Below, in pieces: positions 10,075 to 19,779 of a stretch of DNA of 23,370 bases. This stretch comes from Reticulitermes lucifugus. Taxonomy: Eukaryota > Arthropoda > Insecta > Blattodea > Rhinotermitidae. Position numbers and translations under genes: made by a program. The first letter of the stretch is position 1, and each line of letters begins with the position of its first letter. The stretch lies in contig JAKCWW010009635.1 of assembly GCA_026260175.1 (NCBI GenBank), positions 1 through 23,370 on the forward strand, in the 5' to 3' direction. The notes under the pieces are model-generated. The model was given only the letters and a program-made list of their open reading frames with translations, did not search any database and was not told where the DNA came from.

Positions 10075-10460
10075 TGGCTGTAGGAGACTGCATAATGAGG
10101 AGCTTCATGATCTGTACTCCTCATCAAATGTTATTCGGGTGATCAAAGCAAGAAGAATGAGTTGGACGGGAAATGTAGCAAGTATGGAAGAGTGGTTTTG
10201 GTGGCAAAACCTGAGGGAAAGACGTTACTTGGAAGACAGATATAGATGGAAGGATACTATTAAAATTGATCTGAAAGAAATAGGGTGGGGGGGGCGTGGA
10301 CTGGATTCGTCTGGCTCAGGGTAGGGACAAGTGGCTGGCTCTTGTGAATACGGTAGTGGAACCTACGGGTTTCATAAAAAGCGGAAAATTTCTCGACTAA
10401 CCGAGGAAATGTAGGTTCTCAAGAAGGACTCTGTTTCATGCAGTTAGTTACTTAGTTACC
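10075..10460 (+). mobile_element. LINE 3' relic, longest copy of the tail family
   Basis: In order: GCRRLHNEELHDLYSSSNVI, RVIKARRMSWTGNVASMEE, a short block WWQNLRERRYLEDRYRWKD, then TIKIDLKEIGWGG and, after a shift at the G7 run (10284-10292), DWIRL-type sequence ending in a KKRKISRLTEE-type tail. I recall this as the end of the reverse-transcriptase ORF of a Blattodea non-LTR element (family consensus RMRWAGHVARMGE...RWEDNIKMDL...). The 3' end is GCAGTTAGTTACTTAGTTA, a simple TTAGTTA-type tail. The frameshift in the G run and the stops show it is inactive. It is the best internal reference for recognising the other relics in the window. Confidence 0.8.
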
Positions 10461-11064
10461 AACAACACCCAGCACTCGAGCACCAACTACATCTCCAGTC
10501 GATATCAGCAGTCATAGAAATAGTACGAATGTTCTTAGAAAGCACCATCTAGTTGACATCTGTCCAATACTTTTGATCTCTTCTCACATCAGTACAACCA
10601 AGAGGTATATATTCCATTCAGAAATAACACGGCTGTTTACAGCATTGTTCATCTGATAGCAGTTAATACTTTTCAACCAACAGAAGAAAGGCAGGTCGAC
10701 CAAGAAGAAGATGGAGAGACGGACGAAGCTTGGAATGGTTTATATTCCGTTGCTGCTGATGACAAACAGTTGAAACCGGGTGCGCCGGCCTACAACGAAG
10801 GGCATAACGTGTTCGCGCAATTGTCTCTTGTCGTGCGCTTCCCGTTGCGCCTGCAGCACGATATATAAGAAGACGTGTTTGTTTAGGAGACGCGATGTCA
10901 TAACCTCCACGCGACAGGGTCCTACATCGAGAGAGTTAGCCCCAAAATTAATGCTTTGCATTGAATTTCAGAGGTTATTCTTTTGAATCTGGATTGGGAC
11001 ATCGAATGTTCAGACTTGTGTTTATAGTGGTTTTCCTAATTTCCGCCAGGGAAATGCCGCTATA
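10461..11064. other. Mostly unassigned; small RT-like scrap at 10685-10722
   Basis: The bases near 10685-10722 read RKAGRPRRRWRD, similar to the GRPRKRWRDE string just after the reverse-transcriptase domain of many insect non-LTR elements. A frame shift follows directly. The rest (open frames at 10740-10961 minus and 10780-10986 plus, on opposite strands) is not recognisable. Confidence 0.3.
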
Positions 11065-11122
11065 GTAAATAAAATAGGGACGCGACTGCTTCCTTCCACA
11101 TCCTTACCATTCATTATTCGTC
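11065..11122 (+). repeat. Old SINE-body relic, second copy
   Basis: GTAAATAAAATAGGGACGCG followed by ACTGCTTCCTTCCACATCC aligns with the relic at 3140-3198. It has the same orientation and is similarly decayed. The flanks cannot be aligned, so the element borders are unknown. Confidence 0.4.
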
Positions 11123-11570
11123 ATTCTGCTCTTCGAAATAAATAATCTGAGCTGCTGGATATATAGTGAATAGAGCATTGCTGAATGAATACGCATATAA
11201 GCATACCAGGTGTCGTGTTCGAGTGTGTTGTCATTAGTAGTGTTACAGTTTGTTACACATTTTTTCTACACGGCTAAACGCAAAAGTGCTCCAATAGATA
11301 TCGCCAGAAGGGCGCTACTTACGCCGTTTATACTGTCACAAGAACGAAGTAGAAATCATGAGAGTTTCATGAGGAAAGAAGTTGGATGACATTCGTTAGT
11401 TACAGGGAAATTGGCCCATGGATTACGCTCCAAGTACCTTCTTTCAGATAGATAAGACAGAACTTTTATATATAGACCTTCGTGTATATATATCTGTATG
11501 TATATATATGGCACAAGTGTATAACGAAATCAATCCTATTGGTAAGTTAATCTCCAACTTTTCGCTGAAT
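11123..11570. other. No recognisable gene or repeat
   Basis: Contains a TATATA-rich patch at 11467-11510. No coding signal is visible. Confidence 0.5.
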
Positions 11571-11656
11571 TTCTTCCTTTCTTTTTCCCAATTTACTTTT
11601 CCCTCCCCCCCCCTCCCCATCATTTTCTCTTTTACTTCCTCATCCTTCTTTTCTTG
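11571..11656 (+). repeat. Polypyrimidine tract
   Basis: A run of about 86 bases that is almost all C and T on the plus strand, including a C9 stretch with flanking TC runs (TTTTCCCTCCCCCCCCCTCC). Interruptions are few (short A or G positions). Such tracts can form triplex structures and are often slippage-prone. It lies directly 5' of a SINE, but no link is evident. Confidence 0.8.
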
Positions 11657-11925
11657 ATCTATAGGGTATCCCAACATTTTCTGTCCCTTGTGGTTCAAAT
11701 CCCTGAAGGAGCAAGGGACTTTTGTCCATAACGCCCAAACTGGTTCTGGGGCCCACCTAGCCTCATATTCAATAGGTACCGGGGATTTTTTCGGGGGTAA
11801 AGCTACCGGCGCATAATGTTGCCCACAAACTACCATCTGGGGTTAGGAATGAGTGGAGCTATACTCCCCTCGTATGCTTTCGTGGCGTGTACAGGGGCAA
11901 CTTTACCTTTACCTTTTGAGATAAA
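11657..11925 (+). mobile_element. tRNA-derived SINE, family II, copy 1
   Basis: The B-box-like GTGGTTCAAATCCC lies at 11690-11703. The family body follows (GGGCCCACCTAGCCTCAT, then GGTACCGGGGA...TCGGGGGTAAAGC), matching the minus-strand copies at 13233 and 13805. The 3' part, GAGCTATACTCCCCTCGTAT...GGCGTGTACAGGGGCAACTTTACC, matches the CTATACCTCTACTCC...GGCCTGTTCTAGGGAGAACTTTTACC of the 13233 copy. It ends in a TTTACC repeat. The A box is not recognisable and I found no convincing target duplication, so the 5' border is approximate. It is an old copy. Confidence 0.7.
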
Positions 11926-13217
11926 ATGTCATTCTTAATTGCAGCATATAGCCATGTGTCGACTGTTTACTTCTTAACGGGCATTTGTAATGTAACTTAA
12001 GAGGCTATCATTTCAACTGACAAATCGCGTCAGTTTTGCTCTGTTGAGTGCCGGTTGATAGATTGTCTTCTGCAGGTCAAACGACAGCGAGGTACACTCG
12101 ACAGATGGAGCAGAGTTTGATGTGACATGGGTGTGATGTTTTAACTGCCTGATTAGGTTCCTGGAATAAAGTGTCTTGCACGGTTGTAGAAGAAGTAATT
12201 GAAGAATTCTCCGATTCTTCCGAAGATGGACGCAGGAAATATCTCCGACACTTCGGTAACAAATTACCAATAAACGCGGTGTCATATCCCGGAGTGCTTT
12301 AATTTTCTTTGTGAAGTAACTTTGTAACAATTGTGGTCAGTGTTTTGCAGGTGCTACAACATCGTTAAGCAGTCGAGAAGTTAAGAATGTTTGTAGACTT
12401 TCATACAAAGTTTTGCAGTAATCTTTCTGTCGATTTTCGGCCAGTTCTGTGCTTTGAACTACAGAACATTGTGTACTGGGTTTGGAAATGCGTCACACTT
12501 GCAATATTGAGCCTGGTTACATCTACATATTCGAAATTCAAACATTCTACTTCTTCACCCCCTTACCCCACGCCCCTCTGCCCTCTTCTATACATTTGTT
12601 GAAATGCTTGACGCTGATTGGATCACGAAAATTTCACTGTAGTATATACTTCTTCTTTCTAACTTTGTTCGAAAATGTGTTGATTGAAAATGGCCTCAAG
12701 GTTCTGTGTCCCTCGTATCACAAATATACTTCTCAGTTCATTGCCACAAGCCTTGCTCCCCCTCACGCTCCTCCCCTCCCTATCACCCTTAATGATGTTG
12801 CAGAGGAACTTGAAGATAATAGAAACAAAGGAGATGACGGGGGAGTACAAGTGGCAACGAACAAAACAAGCCAAGCGAAAAGAAAGACAGGATGTAAAAT
12901 TGACAGTGCTGGATGCGACGAGTTCTGAATGCGAATGAGCAGTGGAGGACCACAGTTAACGTGACATTATGGGACTTGCGACTTGGCTTTTCGTGTCTGT
13001 TCTTAATTCCTCTTTGTTTCTGGTCTCACACTGTGAGCCTATTTTTGTCTTGAAACCATGTCTAAACAGTCAGTATTGTGACCGCGTTAGGATCTATTTC
13101 TTTGAGCGAATATTTGAGGCATTCGAGGAGTGACAGTAACTTGCAGTCTAAAAGCTTCTGTCGTCCCGTTTGCTACCTAAAACGTGAAGATTAAAATATA
13201 CATATGACTATAATTTT
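11926..13217. other. No recognised gene; longest plus-strand ORF of the window
   Basis: A 148-codon plus frame (12482-12928) is overlapped by another plus frame (12684-12938) and by minus frames, so none stands out. Its C-terminal third is acidic then basic (ITLNDVAEELEDNRNKGDDG), which could be a real peptide, but I find no domain, no start context and no splice sites. Pyrimidine-rich patches at 12540-12590 and 12755-12785 inflate the open length. Confidence 0.4.
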
Positions 13218-13232
13218 GTATGTTGTTTTGTA

Positions 13233-13512
13233 AGGTAAAAGTTCTCCCTAGAACAGGCCACAAAGGCCCAGAGGGGGAGTAGAGGTATAGCACTACTCTT
13301 TCTTTAACCTCGGCGCTCGATTGGGGTGGGTGGTCAACGCCACGCCCCGGCCGCTTTACCCCCGAGAATGACCCGGTTCCCATTGTATAGGAGGCTGGGT
13401 AGGCCCCACGGCCGGTCTGGACGGGTGCTGAAAATCTCGCCCCCGCCGAGATTCGATCCCTGGACCGTCCAGCCCGTAGCGAGTCGCTATACCGACTGAG
13501 CTATCCCGGCCC
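13233..13512 (-). mobile_element. tRNA-derived SINE, family II, copy 2, with 15-bp target duplication
   Basis: On the minus strand it begins GGGCCGGGATAGCTCAGTCG, a near-canonical tRNA 5' half with an A box, and has GGGATCGAATCTC as B box. The body contains GGGCCTACCCAGCC and TCGGGGGTAAAGCGGCCGGG. The 3' end is AGAACTTTTACCTT. Flanks GTATGTTGTTTTGTA (13218-13232) and GTATGTTGATTTGTA (13513-13527) match at 14 of 15 positions, so both ends are well placed. It is the best-preserved family-II copy. Confidence 0.88.
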
Positions 13513-13568
13513 GTATGTTGATTTGTATTGATGTGAAACTAGGTTTGTCACATTGGGACGGGACGGGG

Positions 13569-13622
13569 TTTAGGGTGCTGAGGAAGATATTTGGGCCTAA
13601 GACGGCTGAAGTAACGAGAGGC
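13569..13622 (+). mobile_element. Small LINE tail fragment
   Basis: Reads RVLRKIFGPKTAEVTRG, which precedes the LHNEEL block in the family as I recall it (ENRVLRKIFGPKRDEVTGEW). The rest of the tail is absent here, and a similar start appears again at 14143 after the next SINE, so this is a separate truncated scrap. Confidence 0.55.
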
Positions 13623-13804
13623 TTTAGCAGATGCTTTTCAGTGACAAATGCGTAAAAGTTTGCAATTAATATTTGGAATCAATGTACATTAAATTAATTG
13701 CCATGGAGGCGAAATATTTTGACCGATCAAATGGTCATCTTCAAATTCTTCACAACGATTCGCGCAAACTTAGATCTACAATAACGTTGAACCTCATAAG
13801 TAAA

Positions 13805-14095
13805 AAAGATAAAGGCTGTCCCGTAACATGCCAAACAGGCACTGAGGGGAGGCAGAGGTAAAGACATACCCATGATCGACCCCGGCGCTAGAAGCGGGTG
13901 GGTGGACAGCGCCGTGCCCCGGCCGCTTTACCCTCAGAAAAGAGACCCGTTACCCATTGCACAAGAGGCTAAGTGGGCCTCGGGGCCGGTTTGGATGGGT
14001 CCGGAAAATCTCGCCCCCACCGGGGTTCGAACCCCGGACCGCGCATTACGTTTTGCACCCTATGTGCAGGCCGCACCACAGTAGCGACAACAAGC
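13805..14095 (-). mobile_element. tRNA-derived SINE, family II, copy 3
   Basis: On the minus strand GGTCCGGGGTTCGAACCCCG gives a perfect B box. The A-box region (CTACTGTGGTGCGGCCTGC) is decayed. The body shares GGGCCCACTTAGCC and GGGTAAAGCGGCCGGGGC with the copy at 13233, and the 3' part ends in GCCTTTATCTTTTTT, a variant of the TTTACC tail. Open frames on both strands (for example 13872-14084, with the string PIAQEAKWASGPVWMG) are SINE translations. I see no clear target duplication. It lies between two LINE tail fragments in the same orientation. Confidence 0.8.
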
Positions 14096-14134
14096 AACAT
14101 CTGTGCCGTGCATCTAACCGTAAGGTAATAGCAA

Positions 14135-14520
14135 GGACTGATGGTGTTGAAGAACAAGGTAAGGAGAACATTTGGGTCTTGCAGAAAAGTGACAGGGGGA
14201 GTGAGACAACTGCTTGCAGGGGACCGAGATAGTGTTGCACATTACTGAACACTGCTGAAGGCTGGAATGGATAGTAGCATGTAGCAAGAATTGGGAAAAT
14301 GAGAAATGCATACAAATTATATTTGGAGAGTACGATGAGAAGAAACCACATGGAAGACCTAGATGTGTATGGCAGAATGTTAATGAAATAATGTGTGGGC
14401 TGTGTGAACTGAATCCGTCTGGCTCAATGCACGTACAGGTTGCGACGTCTTGCAGACAATCTAATGAACTTTTACGTTGCGTAAAGAGGTTAAGTGTGTT
14501 CAGCCGAGGGATGTAGTGTA
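14135..14520 (+). mobile_element. Heavily decayed LINE 3' relic
   Basis: Shifting frames give VLKNKVRRTFGSCRKVTGGV, then NEKCIQIIFGEYDEKKPHGR, PRCVWQNVNEIMCGL and ELNPSGS. The order matches RVLRKIFGPK-DEVTGEW, RNVYRVLVGKPEGKRPLGR, PRRRWEDNIKMDL and DWIDLAQ of the family. Many substitutions and frame breaks show an old insertion. It ends near the TAAAGAGGTTAAGTGTG region. Confidence 0.5.
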
Positions 14521-15135
14521 ATAATTAGTCTTTTGTACAACTCAGAATTTTCACAACGTGAAATCCCAGCGTCGGTTAGTCCTCGTGTCTTCTGGGAGGA
14601 AATCGTCAGGCCGAATCAGGACTGTGCCTTGCAGTACGTTGCTTTACCTCAAATGGAGTAACCGACCGCCTAAGACGCAAGACTGTGTCTGTACCAAGCC
14701 TGTTCTCAGGATGCACGTCTTGAGCATGTTAATCCCCATCATCATTGTAGTGATTCAGAAATCAAGTCTCTTTCTCCTTGGTTAAAAATCATTGAGGTTA
14801 CGTACTAAACCCTCAAGTGCCTTCGTCGTCTGTGTCGTTACAATACAAGCAGTAATGAGCACAGACACTCTATTATATGACAGTTGCAAAGGCGTCTGAA
14901 TGGTACAGTCCGTCTGAAATATCTGTTGCCTTATTCCTTACGTCAGACTGAAAAAAGGTACTGAATTCAGAACACATACCTATTGCTAATGTACTTATTT
15001 TTTAGATGTTTGTTAAAGGGCGCTGTCAGTGAATTAGACTATATAGCGTAGAGTGTTATGACGATAGTGCATAATGAATTGGTAAGGAAGCGGTCACGCT
15101 ATATTGTAACGTAGGCTACTTTTCCGACAATTACC
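14521..15135. other. No recognisable gene or repeat
   Basis: One plus open frame (14558-14785) with a hydrophobic C-terminal run (LSMLIPIIIVVI) and no recognised domain. I see no splice-like edges. Confidence 0.5.
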
Positions 15136-15215
15136 GGGACAGTCGGAGGAAAACCACGAAAATATCGCAGTGAGAATATACGATGCCAGGCCGAGATTCG
15201 AACTGGAAACCTCGT
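15136..15215 (-). mobile_element. Old tRNA-derived SINE relic
   Basis: On the minus strand CCAGTTCGAATCTCGGCC gives a B box, followed within 50 bases by TTTTCGTGGTTTTCCTCC. The same pairing (ATTTGAACC and GAGGAAAACCA in plus-strand view) recurs at 18757-18890. The GGTTTTCC-type body is, as I recall, common in orthopteroid insect SINEs. The A box and tail are not visible. Confidence 0.45.
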
Positions 15216-16440
15216 GAATTTAAGCCATTTATTCAACTTTATCCGTTTCCTGATCATTTTGATCCTGTATCACGAATTGTCCAGAATGTTCTAGAATTAC
15301 AGGTACATATGTCGCATCGAAGGACCACAGAAATGACATACTAGAAGGGAACCGACGTTATGAGGTACTAATATTGGTTACAAATGTACCAGTTTCCAAA
15401 TTATGATGGTTTTTGGAACATCTAAAAGCCGGAATTTGTTACCTGTCTATAAATGGAATTATGAGGGATTAACCTCCCTCTTTTAGACAGTGTATCAAGA
15501 ATAAACTGCTGTAATCACGAGCTACCAGTGCTGTAAAGCACTGTGACTGAATGATAAGCACCACCTGCTTTAACATAAAGTTTCGTTTTGCCCGTTTTTC
15601 GTAGTGTAGGTATGTCATTCGTATGATTATCACAATATAATGACTTTTATTTTACTTCGCAGCAGTCATAGGTTGGTCCTCTATTGGAAAGTCATATGTT
15701 TTCCAGTGACTTGACTTTCTAAGTATTTAGTACATGAAAATCATGCCTCAAAGTGTTGACGCAGATTAAATTATGAGCTCCGAAATGCTAACCTTATAAA
15801 CGTATGTAGAATTGTATTAAAATTGCTTACTGAAATTATGCTTATACTGCATTATATGCTAGTGAGGAGTTGATCGGAAGAAAACGCGGAGAATTCTAAC
15901 GACATTGTCCTGTCCGCGATCAGGATGCAGGACAAAGTATTGCTTTAAACATAGCCAATAAATCTTTGGAAAGTACGGCAGAGTTCAGACATGTGACAAA
16001 GGCAATAACAAATCAAAATATACAGAAGAGGAAATTACGAGAATTTTAAATTAGGAGAATGCTATTCAGCCCACAACAGTTTGTTTCCCCATCTCCTAAT
16101 CACAAGCTTAAAAGTTACATTAATTTTACCCGCTGTTGTGAATGGGTGTAAATATCGTCTCTCATCGTAAGACTTCAGGTTGAGGTTGTTTTTGAGCAGA
16201 GCTTTGAGCAGAATTTAGGACCGGACAGACCGCAACAGGAGGACCGAGGAAAATAATGAGCTCAGCGGTTTTTAATTCATACGTTGTAGCGAAAATGTTA
16301 TGGTTAATAATAAATCCTTATGTAATTTAGTTACGATGTGTGTTAGTTGCAGTGGTTACATGTCGTTGATGTTGTACTGCAATAGTTTTGACCAACGAAG
16401 TGAAAGTATATGCTTGAGATATTTCATAGTACTGTCCCAG
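15216..16440. other. No recognisable gene or repeat
   Basis: AT-rich sequence without long open frames up to 16300. It would be intron if the candidate exon at 16441 is real. Confidence 0.45.
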
Positions 16441-16556
16441 AGTAGTCGTTCAGAAGCTGAAGATGACTATTTAAACTCTCAGTCATCACAGACGGTTATT
16501 GGTCGTGGTTACAAACAAGTGCCTCTCGAATGGAACTCAGATGCATTACCGTTGAG
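16441..16556 (+). CDS. Candidate internal exon of an unidentified gene
   Basis: A plus frame open from 16300 to 16560 changes character at 16441. From here it encodes a polar, Ser/Asp/Glu-rich peptide (SSRSEAEDDYLNSQSSQ, then GYKQVPLEWNSDALPLR) unlike the cysteine-rich, low-quality sequence before it. The segment is preceded by TACTGTCCCAG, a plausible 3' splice site with a modest pyrimidine tract. It is followed by GAG|GTAACC, a fair 5' splice site whose GTAA also supplies the stop that ends the frame. The exon would be 116 nt, starting in phase 0. Such a peptide suits a cytoplasmic tail or linker. A short exon inside tens of kilobases of repeats fits large insect introns. I do not recognise the gene. 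It could also be a terminal exon ending at TAA, or chance. Confidence 0.3.
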
Positions 16557-16897
16557 GTAACCCGCTAGGTGACTCGCTTGTCAGTCACTTATAGAGCAGT
16601 TGTGTCTGTGTGTATTAAGGTGAGATAATTAATGGTTTGCCTAACTTGTTACGATATACTGTACATAGCATATGTGTGGGTTCAGGTGCATGCCTCTGTG
16701 ACCTGCTGAGTGGTCTAACTACCACTGTAACGATGATTAAGTTAGCAGGAACTGATCTGTCACAGTGATTTCATTACATTGCCTCCATTGTTCTGCCCTC
16801 CACGCGGGCACAAAATATTTTGTACATCAAAGGCCTGCTCACGTGAAAGTTGGTCTCGATATTGTAATGTTTCTGCTGTCATCAGACTAAATACAAG
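16557..16897. other. No recognisable gene or repeat
   Basis: Unassigned sequence between the candidate exon and the LINE tail. It contains the palindromic ACAAAATATTTTGT. Confidence 0.5.
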
Positions 16898-17893
16898 CTA
16901 CCATCGTTATTATCATCATTATCATGAACAGTTGCCGATCCTAGTGGCCGCGCGGTCTAAGGCGTGGGTCTGCTGCCGCTCGCTTGCTGGGATTGCGGTT
17001 TCGAATCCCGGCGGGGGCATGGATATCCGTATCTTGTGAGTGTTGTGTGTTGTCAGGTAGACGACTCTGCGACGGGACGATCACTCACCCAAGGAGTCCT
17101 ACCGAGTGTGGTGTGTCTGAGTGTGATCGTGAAGCCTCGGTAATGAGGAGGCCCTGGAGCTCTAGGGGCTGTTGCGTCATGGAAAAAAAAAACATCATGA
17201 GCAGTTAAGATTTAGGTCCATTAAGGCCTGTTCTTCTTGATTTTGAAGACGCTATTGGTCTTTTCGTCTTAGTTTTTGTCTCTCCAGATCACGGCGTCCG
17301 CTCGGATGATAAAGGAAAAACAATAGTGGGAGACCATCTTCTTCAATTCTTGCCAAACCTTTCCTTCATTTCCGCTTGTATTGGATGATGTCTTCAACCA
17401 TGTAGGGTACTTGTAATTTGTCGAGGATGCTTGTGTTCCTTTGTTTGTCAAGCCAGGTTAAACCTAGAATTGGTGTTACAAATATCATACCAAATATCAT
17501 ACGTGCTGCTTTCAAGTTCTTTGCACATGCGTTAGGCTATTTAAAGTCCTAACTTCGGAACCATATCTAATTGCTGCCTTTGATGTGATGTTACGCAGAC
17601 ATAATTTTGTTTTTATAGTCTTGGTTTGCCAAACCGTGTCTTTAATTGCTGCATTCATTTAATTTTACTTCTGGATTTTTAAGTCGATGTTCTTTTCAGT
17701 TACTGTCATCACGTTTCCAAGATAATTAAAATCCGATATATGGCCTGTTATTGTTTCTTTAATTTTATTATTGTCTTTATCCTTTGCCCATATATTCCCA
17801 TTGCCTTAGTTGTAGCAGCTGGAATTTTCGTGTCATTTTTTGCAGTCTTGTTTAACTGAAATGCTGCAGTACGACCCAAAGTTTGATTGTGTC
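16898..17893 (-). mobile_element. Broken LINE reverse-transcriptase C-terminal region and 3' tail, split by a SINE
   Basis: Read on the minus strand from 17893, in shifting frames: AAFQLNKTAKNDTKI, TKAMGIYGQRIK, DFNYLGNVMTVTEKN, KLCLRNITSKAAIRYGSEV, LGLTWLDKQRNTSILDKLQ, VPYMVEDIIQYKRK and HPSGRRDLERQKLR. This order matches the thumb and C-terminal part of non-LTR reverse transcriptases (the F-YLG and LYGSE blocks, then the R-R--L linker). The YxDD catalytic part would lie upstream and is absent. A 12-bp tandem duplication (CAAATATCATAC, 17479-17502) lies inside. The element ends in an ATGATAATGATG-type tail (16900-16930 on plus), interrupted by the family-I SINE at 16934-17193. It is a dead element of a different LINE type from the RWEDNIK family. 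Confidence 0.75.
16934..17193 (+). mobile_element. tRNA-derived SINE, family I, copy 2, nested in the LINE tail
   Basis: The head carries AGTGGCCGCGCGGTCTAAGG, a tRNA-Leu/Ser-like D-arm, and GGTTTCGAATCCCGG, a B box with one inserted T. The body contains GTGAGTGTTGTGTGTTGTCA and AGTGTGGTGTGTCTGAGTG and ends in an A10 run. Flanks ATCATGAACAGTT (16921-16933) and ATCATGAGCAGTT (17194-17206) match at 12 of 13 positions. The duplicated target is the 3' end of the minus-strand LINE, so the SINE is the younger insertion. Confidence 0.9.
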
Positions 17894-18756
17894 CCTACGT
17901 TGGAATGATTCAACGTAACTAACTCAATGGAGCACGGTCTTTTTTTTTGATAACTTCTGGTGAAGGTATTTTACCTTATATGTAATTATAACTGCATTCT
18001 ACACATTTTTTATATCAACATGGCTATGATTAACACAAAATGCGAAATATGTAGCTGTTCTATGCGCTAATAAGCAGTAGCCTACTGTGCTGACTGAAAT
18101 GCTTTGCTACTAATCATTTGAATATTGGTACACCGGAATCAAAGAATTAATATAACAGTTGATTTATATTAGAAGAACAGTATAAATGAAGTTGATTGTA
18201 TTAATTCTTGCTCATGAAACCCTAGTAGATCTAGAATTACCGCTGGCTTCTGTTCAGTTATACGTATTTACTGTTATATTTCTGACACTGCCACTAGACA
18301 AATGAAGTTCAGGTATGTGATTTGTTGGGTGAAGATAAGAGTGCCCTATATTTCGGAGATTTTTCAGCTTTTGTCAGACTCTGATTTTTGTGCAGTGTAG
18401 AACAACAAGGCATTAGCTTGAAGTTTGGTAGATATGTTACCAATCGATTGGAACTAGAGATGTGAAATTTATTAGGTCTGTAAATTGCAAACGTCCCTAA
18501 AGATTGAGTGAAATATTCTTTGTATGTTAAGAATAAATTTTAAACATGTCTCCTTAGCGAAACTTTGAGATTGTATGACAACTTGTCAGATATGTGGCTT
18601 TTTTGTTTATTAATCTTCACAGTTTATTGAGCAGCGCTATAATTATGAGTCTGTTAAGCCGTAACAAGGTTGTCTGTAATGGGTTATGAATTGGAAAGGC
18701 GCTGGATGGGTGCGATCATAACTTACAATTTACTTGGGGCCCATTTCGTGCAGTTT
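17894..18756. other. No recognisable gene or repeat
   Basis: AT-rich, with few open frames. It may include decayed upstream parts of the minus-strand LINE, but I cannot align them. Confidence 0.45.
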
Positions 18757-18890
18757 ACCTAGAGCGTGTGAGGAAAACCAAGCTAAGTTTCTGAACAGTC
18801 GGTATTCGAGTCAAGATTTGAACCACGGAGACTCCCAAGTGCGAAGCAGGGGTGCTGCCTACCCCTGGTCGCCGACCCTCCATGTAGGAA
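18757..18890 (-). mobile_element. Old tRNA-derived SINE relic, same type as 15136
   Basis: In plus view, GAGGAAAACCA at 18770 is followed about 45 bases later by AAGATTTGAACCACGGAGAC and CCCAAGTGCGAAGCAGG. On the minus strand this gives GTGGTTCAAATCTT (B box) preceded by a cloverleaf-like stretch. The spacing from GGAAAACC to the B box is close to that at 15136-15215 (about 54 against 58 bases). It is strongly decayed and its ends are uncertain. Confidence 0.45.
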
Positions 18891-19274
18891 TTGCCCACGG
18901 AAAGATATGACTAATGTTTGTAAGTACCGATGTCCAGTTTATCGTGACCGTGGACACGAGAAGTTCATCATGTAGGAAGCTTGCATCCGCGCGGGCTTTA
19001 GAGCACTGCGAGGCTCTTCTGTGACATAAGGTAAGTTGAACATGGGGAAACTACTCCAAAAATCCCGGCGGAGCTTCCTATGTGATACAGCTCCCGTGGC
19101 AGCTGCCGTGCCAGTACATGTTGTACTAGATTACTTAATCATGTTTGCTATCCCCTGTTTATGTACCAGTATAAACGTTTCTGAAGTAGATTAGAGTCAT
19201 TACAGGCTTTTCATAAGTTGTTTCACGGCCTGTTATTGCTTCCTACTACCATTACGTGGCCAGCAGCAGAGAAG
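18891..19274. other. No recognisable gene or repeat
   Basis: Unassigned sequence with several GC-richer patches (for example around 18990 and 19080). No coding signal is visible. Confidence 0.45.
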
Positions 19275-19748
19275 TCAAAACGACCGGTGTTGGCCGCACA
19301 CGTTAGTCTGATCCGTGTCTCCAGTCCCTCCTTTTTGAACCCAGGCACGTGCAGACCCAAATCCTAACACCACGTCACTCACTGAGCTTGGCCCGACAAC
19401 TTCTCTTGAAGCATCCAGTTTTTGTACTGTCAGCAAATTTGCTACTTCTGTGGCACCAAGTTGCTTGTTAACAGTCCCTTCGAAATTTAACACTGTTCCT
19501 TTGGTCCTTCTGCAAGAGAAGTGTATTGTCCCGCCGTTTTGCACTTGGTCACTGCAAAGGTGATTAAACAAGATAGTAAGTATGTGCGTTTTGGGGTTCT
19601 TATGGCTGCGACTATAACAATGTCTTCTAAGATGTGACATCATGTCTTCTGTTATCTGGTTAACAAGGTTTCGGAGGGGTTTGCTACGTACTTCTTCAGG
19701 GTGGATGAAGACAAATGGTTCCTTTGAAACGTTCGTAACTAGCAACAA
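19275..19748 (-). pseudogene. Longest ORF in the window (157 codons), probably repeat-derived
   Basis: No conserved domain, signal peptide or membrane segment is visible. The frame is open upstream of its first Met: the minus strand reads DCVLRRAVLLLVTNVSKEP into it. The stretch RRAVLLLVTNV...EDMMSHLRRH...SRSHKNPKTHILT resembles a translated repeat that I recall from many insect genomes (RRAVLLLVTANV ... SVLTRATRRNIPED..LHSHRRENLKS). The DNA agrees in part: GAAGACATTGTTATAGTCGC against GAAGATACTATTCTTCATAG of that repeat. The C-terminal half (VVLGFGSARAWVQKGGTGDT) is not explained by it. My best reading is a translated transposon or retroposon fragment rather than a host gene. A lineage-specific protein is possible. 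Confidence 0.35.
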
Positions 19749-19779
19749 GACTGCTCGGCGTAATACGCAGTCATATACC

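Noticed and set aside
12482-12938. Gene from the 148-codon plus ORF
   Set aside because: It is overlapped by open frames in another plus frame and on the minus strand, has pyrimidine-rich low-complexity parts and no recognisable domain.
13872-14232. Genes from overlapping ORFs with PIAQEAKWASGPVWMG and SGPRGRFGWVRKISPPP
   Set aside because: These are translations of a minus-strand family-II SINE, a known source of false insect gene models.
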